The notes under the pieces are model-generated. The model was not told the origin of the DNA, made no database searches, and worked only from the letters and a program-made list of their open reading frames with translations. Below are positions 45,528 through 56,164 of a stretch of 64,000 nucleotides of DNA, in pieces (within the stretch, counting starts at the first letter, position 1; the number at the start of each line of letters is the position of its first letter). The stretch comes from Ilyonectria destructans (taxonomy: Eukaryota > Ascomycota > Sordariomycetes > Hypocreales > Nectriaceae): assembly GCA_020740775.1 (NCBI GenBank), contig JAHEWK010000018.1, positions 1 to 64,000 of the forward strand, given 5' to 3'. The position numbers were made by a program, and so were the translations under genes.

Positions 45528-46976
45528 ATGGCGCCGCGCTGGTTTGAGAAAGCCAAATCCATGGCTATAAGGCTACTGCGGGCTGCTCCCCAAGAATCTG
45601 CCCTGACTTCTTCACCACCGACGCCTTCGCCAACGCCGTCTTAGCCTGCATCCGAACCAGTAACTCAATCAACATCTCCGCCGACGACTTCTCTGTCTAC
45701 CTTGACAGATACCGAAACCTCGCCGCTGCCGAGTCTACAAGAGCGACTTTGGAACGAGGCCTACAACAACCTCAAAACGAGCGAGCCCAAATTTGTCGAA
45801 GCGTACGAGAGAATCCGATCAGCTGAACTCCACCGAAACGACTCGAGCTCTATTACGTCCGAACCAACGGAGAACGAGATAGCAAGCACTCGGGAGACAC
45901 GATGCCACCAAATGCAACAGTTGGTCCAGGAAGGACTGGACCGGACGCAGAAGGAAGCGTCCATCAAGCGAGGCATCGATGAAGGCTTGCAAGCAGTACA
46001 AGTGGTCAGGGGAATAATAGACAAGGCGGTGCATGCCGCTCCGGAAGCCGCCATCGCTTGGGTCGGCCCTTGGGCTAGAGGTGTGTGTGATCGGCTTTCC
46101 CAACTGAGGAGAGAATGGTGGATGATCCCTCGCTGACAGCCGACAGATCCTTTCGAACCCGGTTACCGAGTCACGCGACAATCGCAAAGGCATTGCCTAC
46201 GTCCTGTCTAGAATGGAGTGGTACTGGAATTTGGTAGGCCTGCTTCTCGATGAAAACAAGGCCGAACAATCCTCTTCAGGACTCCGAGATCAACTGGAGA
46301 AACACGTCGTGCAGCTCTACGAGAAACTTCTCTCATATCAGACAAACAGCGTCTGCCTTTACTACCGTAACTGGGCTGCCGTCCTCAAAAGGGATATACT
46401 CAAATAGATGACTGGGCCGGCCAGCTCAGCGAGATCAAGGAAGCCGAGACACAGCTTGGGAAACTCACCGACGCTGCAAGCGCTTTAGAGAGGAATCTCC
46501 AAGACATTTATTCGGCCATCCAGGACCGAACGCGGCAGCAGGAGGGGAGATATCCAGACAACAGGGACAAGTAATGCCTGAAAGACCTGCGCGAAACCGA
46601 TCCTGGCGACGACAAGACGCACATCCAAGCCACAAAGGGTGGCCTACTCAGGGACTCGTACCACTGGATCCTCGACCATGACGACTTCCAGCGATGGCGT
46701 GATGATCTGCAGAGCCCGCTACTCTGGATCAAAGGAGACCCAGGCAAGGGCAAGACAATGCTACTATGCGGCACCATCGACGAGCTGGAGAAGGAATCTG
46801 ACAATTTCCTGTCCTATTTCTTCTGCCAGGCCACTGAGGCACGACTGAGCAACGCGTCGGCCGTACGACGCGCCCTGATCTACCTTCTCGTCCAAAAACA
46901 GCCATTGCTCATCTCGAACGTTCGGAAGCCAGAGAGAACTTACTTCCAAGCCACATTGGTACTTGAAGTCATATAG
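45528..46976 (+). pseudogene. NWD-type NACHT (NLR-like) pseudogene, N-terminal half only
   Basis: The frame starts at ATG 45528 (MAPRWFEKAKSMAIRLLRAA). It then shows the conserved N-terminal helical domain of fungal NWD NTPases (LWNEAYNNLKTSEPKFVEAY, ENEIASTRETRCHQMQQLVQ). A predicted intron (about 46083-46146, GCTGAC branch site) leads to ILSNPVTESRDNRKGIAYVL and MEWYWNLVGLLL. The P-loop GDPGKGKTMLL at about 46736-46768 is intact. Damage comprises TAG at 45642-45644, a one-base deletion near 46402 (frame shift between DILK and DDWAGQL), and TAA at 46572-46574 (DK-stop-CLKDL). The protein stops at 46976, soon after the P-loop; the rest of NACHT and the WD or other repeats are absent. Confidence 0.85.
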
Positions 46977-47534
46977 AGATTGTTTTAAGGCCCTGCTATG
47001 CTTTTTGGACAATGGATCGGAGATCGGTCCAAACCTGACCTTGGGCGATTGATCGAAGTTTGACTGCATGTTGTGCAGATCCAGATCTTATAACAGTCGG
47101 ATTTATTTTATAGTTTAACTAAATAAAATGCTTTGCGTCCTGAAAGTGTGTAGTAGATGTGTTTATGATGATCGTATAACTAAAGTTGTGCGTATTAAAG
47201 CTTCTACGACATTCAGATCATACATATAGACTAGCAGCACGTCGGACGCCCTTGGATTCTCGCGTATCCAAGCTCAGGCACTGCGCCCAACACTGTATTG
47301 GCAGTGCATCAGGTTTGCTCTCCCCACAGCCCCGTCGTGGTCGACCCTATTCCCCCGGTCGTCTGCCTCCTTCGGCACCAGTCGATATGCTCAAGTGACG
47401 CAGATAGCAACGTTATGACCGTCAGTGAGAACCAAGCCCAATGGCACGACACGTAATCGAGTTTTCTACTTGGAGGGGACTATAACGTTAATTCTTATAG
47501 GCAATGTGATCATGCCTTCTTTCTTCTAAAGTGC
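46977..47534. other. Intergenic between NLR relic and minisatellite
   Basis: The first part is TA-shifted and unrecognised. 47250-47298 is an inverted copy of the minisatellite unit that follows at 47.55 kb. No gene is recognised. Confidence 0.35.
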
Positions 47535-47690
47535 AGTGCTGGGTGCAGTGCCTGAACGCGGATACACGAGAATCCACGGGCTCCCCGCTACAGTGCTGGG
47601 GGGCGCAGTGCCTGAGCTTGGATACGCGAGAATCCACGGGCGCCCAATACAGTGCTGGGTGCAGTGCTTGGATACGCGAGAATCTGAGGG
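47250..47690. repeat. Minisatellite (about 58-bp unit) with an inverted copy upstream
   Basis: Units containing CAGTGCTGGG, GCAGTGCCTGA and GGATACGCGAGAATCCACGG recur near 47,536, 47,592 and 47,651, the last one shortened. The same unit is present in reverse orientation at about 47250-47298 (GGATTCTCGCGTATCCAAGC onward). The inverted and direct copies are about 300 bases apart and could be subterminal repeats of a DNA transposon, though no transposase is seen between them. Confidence 0.7.
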
Positions 47691-47719
47691 TGTGACTTGG
47701 TGGGTTCTCCTCTTTTTAG

Positions 47720-48480
47720 TGGGAGTGCTAGAAGTACTGAAGCTTAGAGCTTTTAATTGCTATAGTAATCTTTATTTAGTAGTAAGATTATTCTCTTTTT
47801 AGCTAGCTAGTATAATAATTTAAATTTACTTTATAGTAATCTATTTATTATATATAATAAAAAAAAAATATAGAGCTAATTATTTCTCTATAAGAAGCTC
47901 TATAAATTAGATATTATTAGTAAAAATTAAAAAAGCTATATATTAGCCTATATTAGTATAATAATAAAAAATATCTACTAAAGTAATTAATTTAAATTAA
48001 ATTACTATAATCTATAACTATAATACTATTTCTATATATTTATCTTTCTATAGTTTTTTATTTACTTTTAGCTTAATCTATTTAAATTTCTTCTTTAGAC
48101 CTCTTTATTTAGTTAAAATAAATTACCCTTTTAGGCACAATTAGTATATTTTATATATATAAAGTATTTTATTATATACCTCAGTCTACTGCTCTTTTTA
48201 TCTAAAACTTCTTAGTAGAAAAGATTAAACTATCCACTCTAAGTCTCCAGCTATATAAAAAATTTAATTAAATTATAACAATTATTATCTATACATCTAT
48301 ATATTATCAGCATCACTCTAACCAGGCCAAATAAGTATATATACCCAGCCATACAACAGATAGCACCTGGCTCAACAAATACAGACCCTATATAGCCAGA
48401 AAGCTCGGGGCCCAACTTCAAACATAGATAGTTAAGTTTGGGGTAGTATATATAGCACTCCTCAATGCAGGTCGTGACTC
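47720..48480. repeat. AT-rich RIP-like block
   Basis: TA-laden DNA without coding sequence, with stop-dense frames and few CG. It abruptly follows the minisatellite and ends shortly before the PNP-ankyrin relic. The transposon family is not recognisable. Confidence 0.55.
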
Positions 48481-48936
48481 GACGATCGCGACGCGTCGGC
48501 GCCATGCTGTCTCGAACTCGACTCTGCTGCCTTACCCCTAAGCAGGTTCCTTACTTAAAGAGGCAAGGCGTTGCTGTGGACGGCGGGCTGGACAAAACAA
48601 TAACGTATGATTGGTGAAGAGCGTCTGATGCCGCCCTGCCGTACAAGCATGAGAACGATATTATTGGGCGAGAGGTGCTTATTCAAATGCGAGTAAGCGC
48701 CCGCAGTCGAGGGGTCAGCAGATAACTGATCACGGGTTTCTCACCAACTTGTTTCTGCCCAATGCTGCCCAACCGCTTTTTATCTGTGCGATAGTCGCGG
48801 TGTCGTGGCTTCTTTTATAATCGTTATACTTTTTCGGGTACTATCCACTCTGTCAATTAAACTTTAGCGCAGATCCTAAAACCCCACTGAACCCCCGCGA
48901 TTAGTGGGGACAAGTTGCGCTGTCAGGTTGGTTGTT
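48481..48936. other. Putative 5' region of the PNP-ankyrin relic
   Basis: GC-normal sequence without a gene of its own. It would be the promoter region if the ATG at 48937 is right. Confidence 0.3.
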
Positions 48937-50381
48937 ATGCTTGGCAATTACAGCAGTCTGCAGGCGGATCCAACTGGTCCGGGTGGAGGCAAGTAATCTT
49001 TCTGAGAAACCCCGGCGACCAAATGCTAATTGTCCTTTGTAGCTCACTATACCTCTGGATCGTCCTGCGAACGAATATATCTCAACCTAACGACTACACA
49101 GTCGGTTGGATATGCGCCGTCAGTACGGAATATATTGCCGCACAAGCTTTTCTCGACGAGGAACACAAAGGACCAGAACATGTGTCGCCCAATGACAACA
49201 ACAATTATACACTGGGCAAAATAGGGAAACACAATATCGTCATCGCTATCTTGCCCGATGGGAAGTATAGCACATCCCGCGCTGCAGGTGTCGCGAGCGA
49301 TATGATGCACAGCTTTCCTACATATCGAGGTGGTCAAGCTGCTTATCGAGAAGGGTGCTAGCATCGCCGTTGCTACCAATGCCGGGTCGACGCCATTGCA
49401 TTTGGCATCACAGAATGGACATATCGAGGTGGTCAAGCTGCTTATTGAGAAGGGTGCTAGCGTCGCAGTTACTATCAATGCCAGGGCGACGCTATTGCAT
49501 TTAGCATCACATGATGGACACATCGAGGTGGTCAAGCTGCTTATCGAGAAGGATGCTAGTATCACAATCACAGCTGAGGATGGGTGGACGCCATTGCATT
49601 TGGCATCACAGAATGGACATATCGAGGTGGTCAAGCTGCTTATTGAGAAGGGTGCTAGCGTCGCAGTTGCTACCAATGCCGGGGTGACGCCATTGCATTT
49701 AGCATCACAGAATGGACACATCGAGGTGGCCAAGCTGCTTATTGAGAAGGGTGATACGCTACGCTGCTCGGTATTGGCCGGTCCATTTCCGAGATGGCGT
49801 TGAAAATCCCCAGACGGACCTTCAAGTTCCCCAGCTTTTCAAAAGCAAGGAGGGCTTGTTCAAAAATTGGGTTGCCATCTGTTGATCGCTATTCGGGTGA
49901 GGCACCTCGCAGGAAGATTCCAGTGCCGCTATACTATGCTTCACTTCTTGGGCTTGATTCAATCGTGTCTATGCTTCTAGGTGACACAACCCTTGCTGCT
50001 TTACCTCCTATTGGAGATAGATGCTACGCAGACATTTTACGACAGAAACCGGAATCATTTGGAAGCAATGAGAATACCGTTCAGATGCTGCTGGAGAAGG
50101 GTGTAGACGTCAACGCCAAAGGTGGGCGCTATGGAAGCGCTCTACAGGCGGCATCGGCAAAAGGATACGACAAGATTGTTCAGCTGCTACTGGAGAAGGG
50201 TGCAGACGTCAACGCCAAAGGTGGGTGCTACGGAAGCGCTCTAGAGGCAGTATCGTCAAGAGGATACCATAACGCAGCATCTATGCCAAGTATCTCTAGC
50301 GCACCAGCGAGTGGGAGCTTATATGTTACTTTGAATTCCTCGCGAAGATCGACTTCCCGAAGACCTAGATGGAGAAAATGA
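48937..50381 (+). pseudogene. PNP-UDP domain joined out of frame to ankyrin repeats (collapsed NLR-like gene)
   Basis: A possible exon 1 (48937-48992) joins through a 50-base intron (GTAATC, GCTAAT branch site, TTTGTAG) to 49043. There [20 protein letters not shown] and [20 protein letters not shown] mark the start of a PNP-UDP (nucleoside phosphorylase-like) effector domain. After MMHSFP (49,315) the sequence passes directly into ankyrin units ([24 protein letters not shown]), but in another frame. The rest of PNP and any NACHT domain are gone. About four ankyrin units follow to 49,770, then another frame with YYASLLGLDSIVSMLL and two units of NVNAKGG type (LLEKGVDVNAKGGRYGSAL) to 50,270. 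PNP-NACHT-ankyrin is a known fungal layout. This is a deletion derivative. Confidence 0.8.
49330..49760 (+). repeat. 99-bp ankyrin-coding tandem repeats
   Basis: About four near-identical 33-codon units, each containing CATTTGGCATCACAGAATGG and GAGGTGGTCAAGCTGCTTAT. Sequence identity at the DNA level is very high, implying recent unit turnover. A long frame on the opposite strand with repeated Cys residues is only the mirror of this array. Confidence 0.9.
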
Positions 50382-50802
50382 GCTCGATGATAATGACAGA
50401 GGAACTTGCAGCCGAGCTACTACGGCGTGAGCTTGAGACCGAGGATGTTGAGGTCCTAGGCAACCGTTATTACAGTCTGAGGGCCAGGATGTGGGATAAA
50501 GGCTCTTAATTTCTAGCCTATTAAGGGGACTATGAGAGGTCATAATACGAACGACAGGTTGGTTCAAGACTCTGAGATTCAAGACGCCGCAACAGCCGAC
50601 TTCAGGTCTAGCCCACGGCAATCTTCGCAGCAGATATCCCTAGCCACGGGATTACACTTGGCGGTATTGTTTTGGCTTAGATTGGGCTATTTCTGGCACT
50701 CTGGATACGTTCAGTCCTATGTATACCGCAATTCGTCAGCCGTACTATTGAAAGACCGTCCTAGTAATTGGGCCAGCGGCAAACCATGCCAGGCTGTGCT
50801 AC
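50382..50802. other. Convergent intergenic region
   Basis: It begins with what looks like the decayed C-terminal acidic tail of the ankyrin relic (LAKIDFPEDLDGENELDDND in another frame near 50,340-50,400). No other gene is seen before the convergent membrane-protein gene. Confidence 0.35.
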
Positions 50803-51988
50803 TTACCTTTGCCACCTGGCGTGGTGGCGCTCAAGTTCAGCCCACTGTCGTTCCTCCGTTTCGGTAATGGATCCGGGGAAAAACTCATGCAGCAGGGCGC
50901 GTCCCACGTTTTCGTACTTCTCTTCAACCTCCTGAAGCGTCTGCATCGCACTGGGCTTGCCGAAGACCTCGACGAAGTCCAGGGGGATGCCAAAGTTTTC
51001 GGGCCGCCGCCACGCGCCGGCGACGTAGATGTTTTGCAGGATGCCAATGGAGCCAACGGCGAGGAGAAACCACGTCTTTTGCTTCAGTCCTGCCGCGGTG
51101 ATGAGTAGCAGGATCCACAGGGCGGCCAGAACGAGGAAGGAGCGCAATGCTGGTGAAGAGGTTAGTGGCCACCATGACGTTGCTCTGGCCAGACGCCAGG
51201 TCCTCCAGGTTGAATCCATGCTCGTTTCCCCGAACGACGATGACGTGCTGGGATCCATTCCCTCTTGTCAAGATGTAGTCGTGCTTGGCTTTGTCCCGGC
51301 AAGCCCACTTCTCGTTCTTCCACTGCGGGAGTAGCCCAGTCGCCAATGAAAGGGCAATTCCAGCCGCCGTGATCAAGAGCGTCCCCCATTCGCCATAGAC
51401 ACCGCAGGCAATGGCGGAAATACCTAGCTGGAGAACGATAATCGGTAGGCCGATCCAGAATACGACATCACGCTTGACCGTGCCAGCCGGGATGGTGGTG
51501 CTCGGCTTATAGATAGACACGATTAGGCCCGCCATGGGCGGCTTCTTCGCATTCTTTTCCGTCTTCCTCATCTTAGCCAGCTTTTCCTTCAAGACTTCGT
51601 CCAGTTTCGTTCGCACACTATCATCCCTCCAATGGTCGAAGTCTCGCACAATCCGGCCCAGGATCCAGCTCGAGTTGTCACGACTATAGCCGCTCTTGCC
51701 GTCAATGACTTTGCATCGGCAGTCGGGGTCGAGGGGCATCAACTTGTTCTCGCCGACGGCCGAGACAAGAGCCGTGATGGAATAGGCTACCCATCCTAGT
51801 TGAAGTGAGCACGGGTTAGCAGAGAGGTCGAGGCACAGAGAGAAGGGGCCGATATCATGCTGGGAAAGCTGGGCTGTACCGAAAGAGAAGGCCACGGGAG
51901 CTACTCCCGACCCAGCGAGTTGAGCTATGGCACGGCCTACTACATCACCGCCGAGGATAAGGAGGACGCTGAAGGCATCGCCTGGCAT
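50803..51988 (-). pseudogene. Fungal polytopic membrane protein gene with one frameshift
   Basis: Exon 1 begins at ATG 51988 (MPGDAFSVLLILGGDVVGRA). An 84-base intron (51879-51796, GTACAG, GCTAACC branch site, AACTAG) joins in phase to WVAYSITALVSAVGENKLMP. The conserved body follows (VIDGKSGYSRDNSSW, IVRDFDHW), then hydrophobic spans around VFWIGLPIIVLQLGISAIAC and LLITAAGIALSLATGLL. Near 51,155 the frame slips by one base. The downstream frame restores hydrophobic sequence (FLVLAALWILLLITAAGL, WFLLAVGSIGILQNIYVAGA) and ends at 50803 with ERHHARWQR. No phase-compatible GT donor exists nearby, so I read this as a real indel or an assembly error. The family is widespread in filamentous ascomycetes and of unknown function. 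The rest of the sequence is undamaged. Confidence 0.7.
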
Positions 51989-52516
51989 GATCCACTGGGT
52001 TCTGAATTCGTCTGCAGTTGCCGACGGGTCGAAAATGGCATCACGAGAGACGAGAGGAGAGATGAGATGAGAGGAGGCATGGGGGGTAGGCGGGCTTGGA
52101 CAAGAACGGCGAAAGGTGTATTAAGTAGAAACTGATACTGATATCATATCAGTATCAATCAGTAATCAGTACTGCTTGTTGAGACGTCCGACGTAGGTTA
52201 ATGGTGGCCCCTCACGAGGGAATAATCGTGGGAGATGGGAGCTTGTCCTGTGTAAGCTTTGCGACATGTTCTATATACGCAAAATAACAGAAGAGTAACA
52301 AGTTTAATAGGGAGCGTTGAAACGTATGTCTTAATTATTAGAGCCGATGTATTTTGTTTTGACTTTTGCCCTAAAAGAAAAGAGGGCGCTTGGCGAACGT
52401 TAACGAGGTCGCTCTCATTCTCACGTCACTCGTTTACACGATCGGCCAATCAGACCACATGGAGATCGCTCCAGCGATCGTCACATACACGCAAACAGCT
52501 CGCCACTCGCAATACC
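51989..52516. other. 5' region of the membrane-protein gene
   Basis: Contains the palindrome at 52134-52156, about 150 bases before the ATG of the leftward gene. The region upstream of that to 52,516 has no gene. The frame at 52259-52591 runs into the MITE and has no domain. Confidence 0.35.
52134..52156. promoter_or_regulatory. 23-bp perfect palindrome upstream of the membrane-protein gene
   Basis: GATACTGATAT and its reverse complement flank a single central C. Further ATCAG copies (ATCAATCAGTAATCAG) follow directly. It could bind a dimeric regulator or be a chance fold-back; no consensus known to me matches. Confidence 0.35.
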
Positions 52517-52800
52517 TATCCCTTTGCAACAGCTAAGGCATACTGGCCGTACCGATCCACTGGTTTTGCTTTTTTAGCCATTATACGCTGAATATTGGAT
52601 ACATTATATATCACTGAAATTGGGTTAGGATAGAAGTCTCCTCACTATCTCAGAGTACTAATCGCAACATCGCACTCACAGCTGGCAGGCAGTATTCGCC
52701 ACTAGTAATGGTACCGCTTTTGTTCTTCTGATAGAGACAGGATAGTGGAGAATAAAGTGGATCGGTACGGCCAGTATGCCTTAGCTGTTGCAAAGGGATA
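52517..52800. mobile_element. MITE with perfect 42-bp terminal inverted repeats and TA target duplication
   Basis: 52519-52560 (starting TCCCTTTGCAACAGC) is the exact reverse complement of 52757-52798. TA lies immediately outside each end (52517-52518 and 52799-52800). The element is 280 bases with a non-coding centre of about 196 bases. TA duplications and TIRs indicate a non-autonomous Tc1/mariner-type element. Perfect arms mean it inserted recently or is being kept identical, in contrast with the eroded retrotransposons. Confidence 0.85.
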
Positions 52801-53022
52801 GTCTACTAGCGGCTACCATAGCCCAGTTCGTCCGATACCCGAGATCATATGTAGTGGATTGCGGTTTGCGCTCACACGTGTTTACTGTTTCAATATGTAA
52901 TCCAGGTGATCTGTTCCGGAGGTGTGGGCGATAATGATAGAATGTAGTTGGTATATATACAGTAGCAACAATAACTACAAAACGTGAGATACAATTACCA
53001 CCACGCTCAGAAGACTAATACA
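52801..53022. other. 3' flank of the HET pseudogene
   Basis: Short spacer between the MITE and the HET relic. Nothing was recognised. Confidence 0.3.
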
Positions 53023-56000
53023 TCACCCAATCCGCCAAGGTATATTTTTCTCCGGCGTCAAGAACTCCGTTATAGCCACAGTACCCACCCTAGGCAACGT
53101 TTCGTCCACATCTCGCCCCTCATGCACGCGCTCCAGGTCTAGAAGTGCCTCATGACGGCCCATCATCCTGCTTTTATCGTGATAATTGTCAAGCACGTTG
53201 CGACCCCGCCGCAACAACCCAGCCATAAATCCCGAGCTCCTCCTCCGGCGACTAGGCAGGTTCGCGTTCAGGATGGATACGAGCGCGGCGACACACTTCC
53301 AGGGACCGGCGATTATGGAACGCGGCACGATGAGGGCGAGGTTGGACGACAAAGATGCAGGTGTATCCTGTGAGCCTGCTTCGTGGATAAAACCCACGTA
53401 AAGATTTCCCGCTAGATGAAGCCGGACTGTTTGGCTGCCTTTCGAGGGGCTCCAGCCCGGAGGTAAGGTCAGGCGGAAGGAAGGGTACTCTGCTGTAATT
53501 CCGCGGGGGGAGGGCTAAGAGAACTCATCTGAGATGATGGCATGCTCGAAGGGGAGTGGGTTGGTTCCCTTCGTGGACTGGGCAAGTAGAGACTTTAGAA
53601 TCTAACGTGCGCCAGTGTCCTCGTAGTGTTTCTGGTCGAGGAAGATAAGCTGGCTGGGCATAATGGCGAACTGCTCAAAATAGACTTGTATGCGCTCCTC
53701 TACTGGCACTTTAATTAAAGGCCCGGCGGAGCCGGCACGCCAGTTAGTCAGGCTAGCCAGAATAAGGCCTTCATTCTTGCTGCGGCTGGTAGAGCGGTAT
53801 GCAATTATCCGCATTGCACGTGGGACTAAAACGATCATACTAGGAACGAGCTGTATGCCGGGGAACCAGATAGGGTCTGGTTGGCTGTACTTGATGTCCA
53901 GTTCCTTGAAGAAGGACGAGATGCGGGGCTAACAGCAGCTTAGCGCCTTATGTGCGGAGTATATAAGGGGCTTGTAGAAAGACGCACAGTATGGCGGGTT
54001 AGTAAGGAGTTTACGTAGGAAATGGGTCTCCGGGATAGTCACTTTGCGGGTGGCAAAAGCGTATGTCTGGCGTACAGCTTTGTTTAGGTCCTTAAAGGTG
54101 TAGGTGGTGTCTGCAAACTGGTAGTGAACCTGGTCCTGATAGAGGCCTTCTTGGAGTGTCTACAGGCGATAGGCCCAGCCGGAATACATAATTCGGAGCC
54201 CGATCTCTTCTTTAGATATGCTATAAGAGGGTATACCGGCCAGGGTGCTATCCAGAACAAGGACCTTAGTTGAGGATTTGTAGATGCCCTCTATATTTTT
54301 CATTGCGCTCTTCTTTGCCTCCCTGTACTCTGATGGCTTACCCTCGGTCACTGGGATGCAAAGTGTGTCCATCTAAAACGGAACTGGGCCTTTTTTATTA
54401 GGGAATTGTTTATCCACTAGATTCTGCGTGGGGGGAGTCAGCTCGGCTGTTCACCAGTGCTGCAATAATACATCCACTATTAATTGAGTTATTGGTACAA
54501 TAGAACCCTCAATGTGGCTATCTCTTGATAACTCTTATGGATATTTCAGTCTAGGTCTTAGTACGGATCTAGATTAAAATATCACTCAGGCGGAGCATAA
54601 TCTTTTAAATTTCCGTTGGATTACTTACTTGTATACGCTCAAGTTGGCACCGGGGGAGTGCATGCATTTCTGAATTCCCCAGTCCGTCCGCCTAGATGTA
54701 GCTGATAGCCACGAACGGGGGACCGAACAGCTGCCGGACGGGCATGGGGACAAGCTGCAGTTATCCCTCATGATATGCTGCTATGGGAGTTGGGTGGGAT
54801 GATGACAGCCGGGATTGATCGCAGGTGATAGTCTTAAGAAGCTTGTTTCTCGCTGGGTCCTTGGAGTTAAAGCCGTCGAAGCTAAGAAAGTTGCAACTGT
54901 GGCAGTCTTAATGGTGCTGGGTTCGGTACGTTTTTGGGTTCACTTTGTATGCCTCGCACTTGCCCGCATTGCAGTCCCTGTGGTTGAGGTTGTTATGGCG
55001 GTCGAGCTGGGCGTAGAGGAGGAGGGCGCAATAGTCGCTCTCCACGAGGTCGGAAATTATTTTTACTTCCCGCGGGTACCAGCCATTCTCAAGGAAAAAT
55101 TGAGGGCTGAGCTGCGCCGGTAGTATGCTGAAGGGGACTGTGAATGTGAACGGGGCATCCAGCGGAATGGCGCGGTATATAAAGAATGCAGCTATCTGCA
55201 GAGTAGTATAGAGCACGAGGACCAAGTCCCATATAGCAGCGTCAATACTACGACTGAGCGGACTAAATTTGCGTAATTCAGTAGCTACAGTATCCAGCAC
55301 GCACCAGATACTTGCCGCCCTCTTTTTTGCCTTTTTTCTGCCCTCGGTCTATAACTGCTGCTTATTGTGTAGCACTGTTATCGCACTGGGTTTGGGAGTA
55401 GTGTCACGACGAGCCAAGCGGATGAGAGGGGCGACTGCGTGGCCAGCAATAGAGCCGATTATATCCCCGACCTCTCTTGCAGTAGAGTGGTGCTCGGATC
55501 TATTGAGGATGCCGGGATATTTGTAGCTGGCAGAGATAATCTATGCTGCGATGTAGTCTCGGAGGCACTTCGTCGTGATGGTAGCGTGGCCATTCCCAGC
55601 GCGACTCACAAAGTCGTCCGACAGGATCAGAATATTGTACACCTTGAAGATCTCGACCAAAGTGCCAAAGAAGAGCCAAGACTGGAAGAATTTCGACGAC
55701 TCCCAGCACGTTTGGAGGTCGTGGGGCTTTGCGAATGTGAAGTTGCACCGCCCGGGAAAGCCTTCAAGGCCCTTGCCATCATAGGCAAAACGGGCATCTT
55801 CAAGAAAACGGACTTCAACGCGGAAGCCAGATCTGTTTTTCAGCTGTGGTAGATGGTCCATGGCTTTCACTGCGGTAGAGATGAGCCACCGGTGTTTGCG
55901 GTTTTGTTGTAAGTAGGGAGCGAAAGTGATTGTCCACGAGTGGGGAATGCGGCTGAGAGGCAATCCAAGAAGGTAAATATGTCTGATTGCCGTCTCTAGT

Positions 56001-56164
56001 GAGTACCCCGCCTTGCCTTCTCTGCCGAATCTTGCAGCCCAAGGGTAGACGCCTCTGACGGTACCGCAACGTCGGTGGCACAACCCTGCGTTCAAGAGTT
56101 TTTGCCAGACGTACAAGGCGGTTCTACTATGGTTACAGGCATAAGTCTTTCTAGGGGGACCCAT
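53023..56164 (-). pseudogene. HET-domain (heterokaryon incompatibility) gene with ten in-frame stops
   Basis: One continuous frame, 56164-54629, then a 205-base intron (GTAAGT..CGCAG, 54628-54424), then 54423-53023, gives about 978 codons. The N-terminal part has the conserved CWESSKFFQSWLFFGTLVEI and DCNAGKCEAYKVN. The HET motifs follow: FVAISYI-stop-ADGLGN, PRCQLERIQ, PF-stop-MDTLCIPV, AMKNIEGIYKSSTKVLVLDS and WAYRL-stop-TLQEG. The stops sit where the family has Trp. Stops lie at 55541, 55349, 54908, 54761, 54692, 54373, 54160, 53929, 53602 and 53515: eight TAG, two TAA, no TGA, and no frameshift. HET proteins trigger cell death on fusion of incompatible strains; this allele cannot make a full protein. 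Confidence 0.85.

Noticed and set aside
49047..49733. 228-codon minus frame with repeated CPFCDAKCNG-type motifs, suggestive of a Cys-rich repeat protein
   Set aside because: It is the exact mirror of the plus-strand ankyrin and PNP coding sequence, whose domains are unmistakable.
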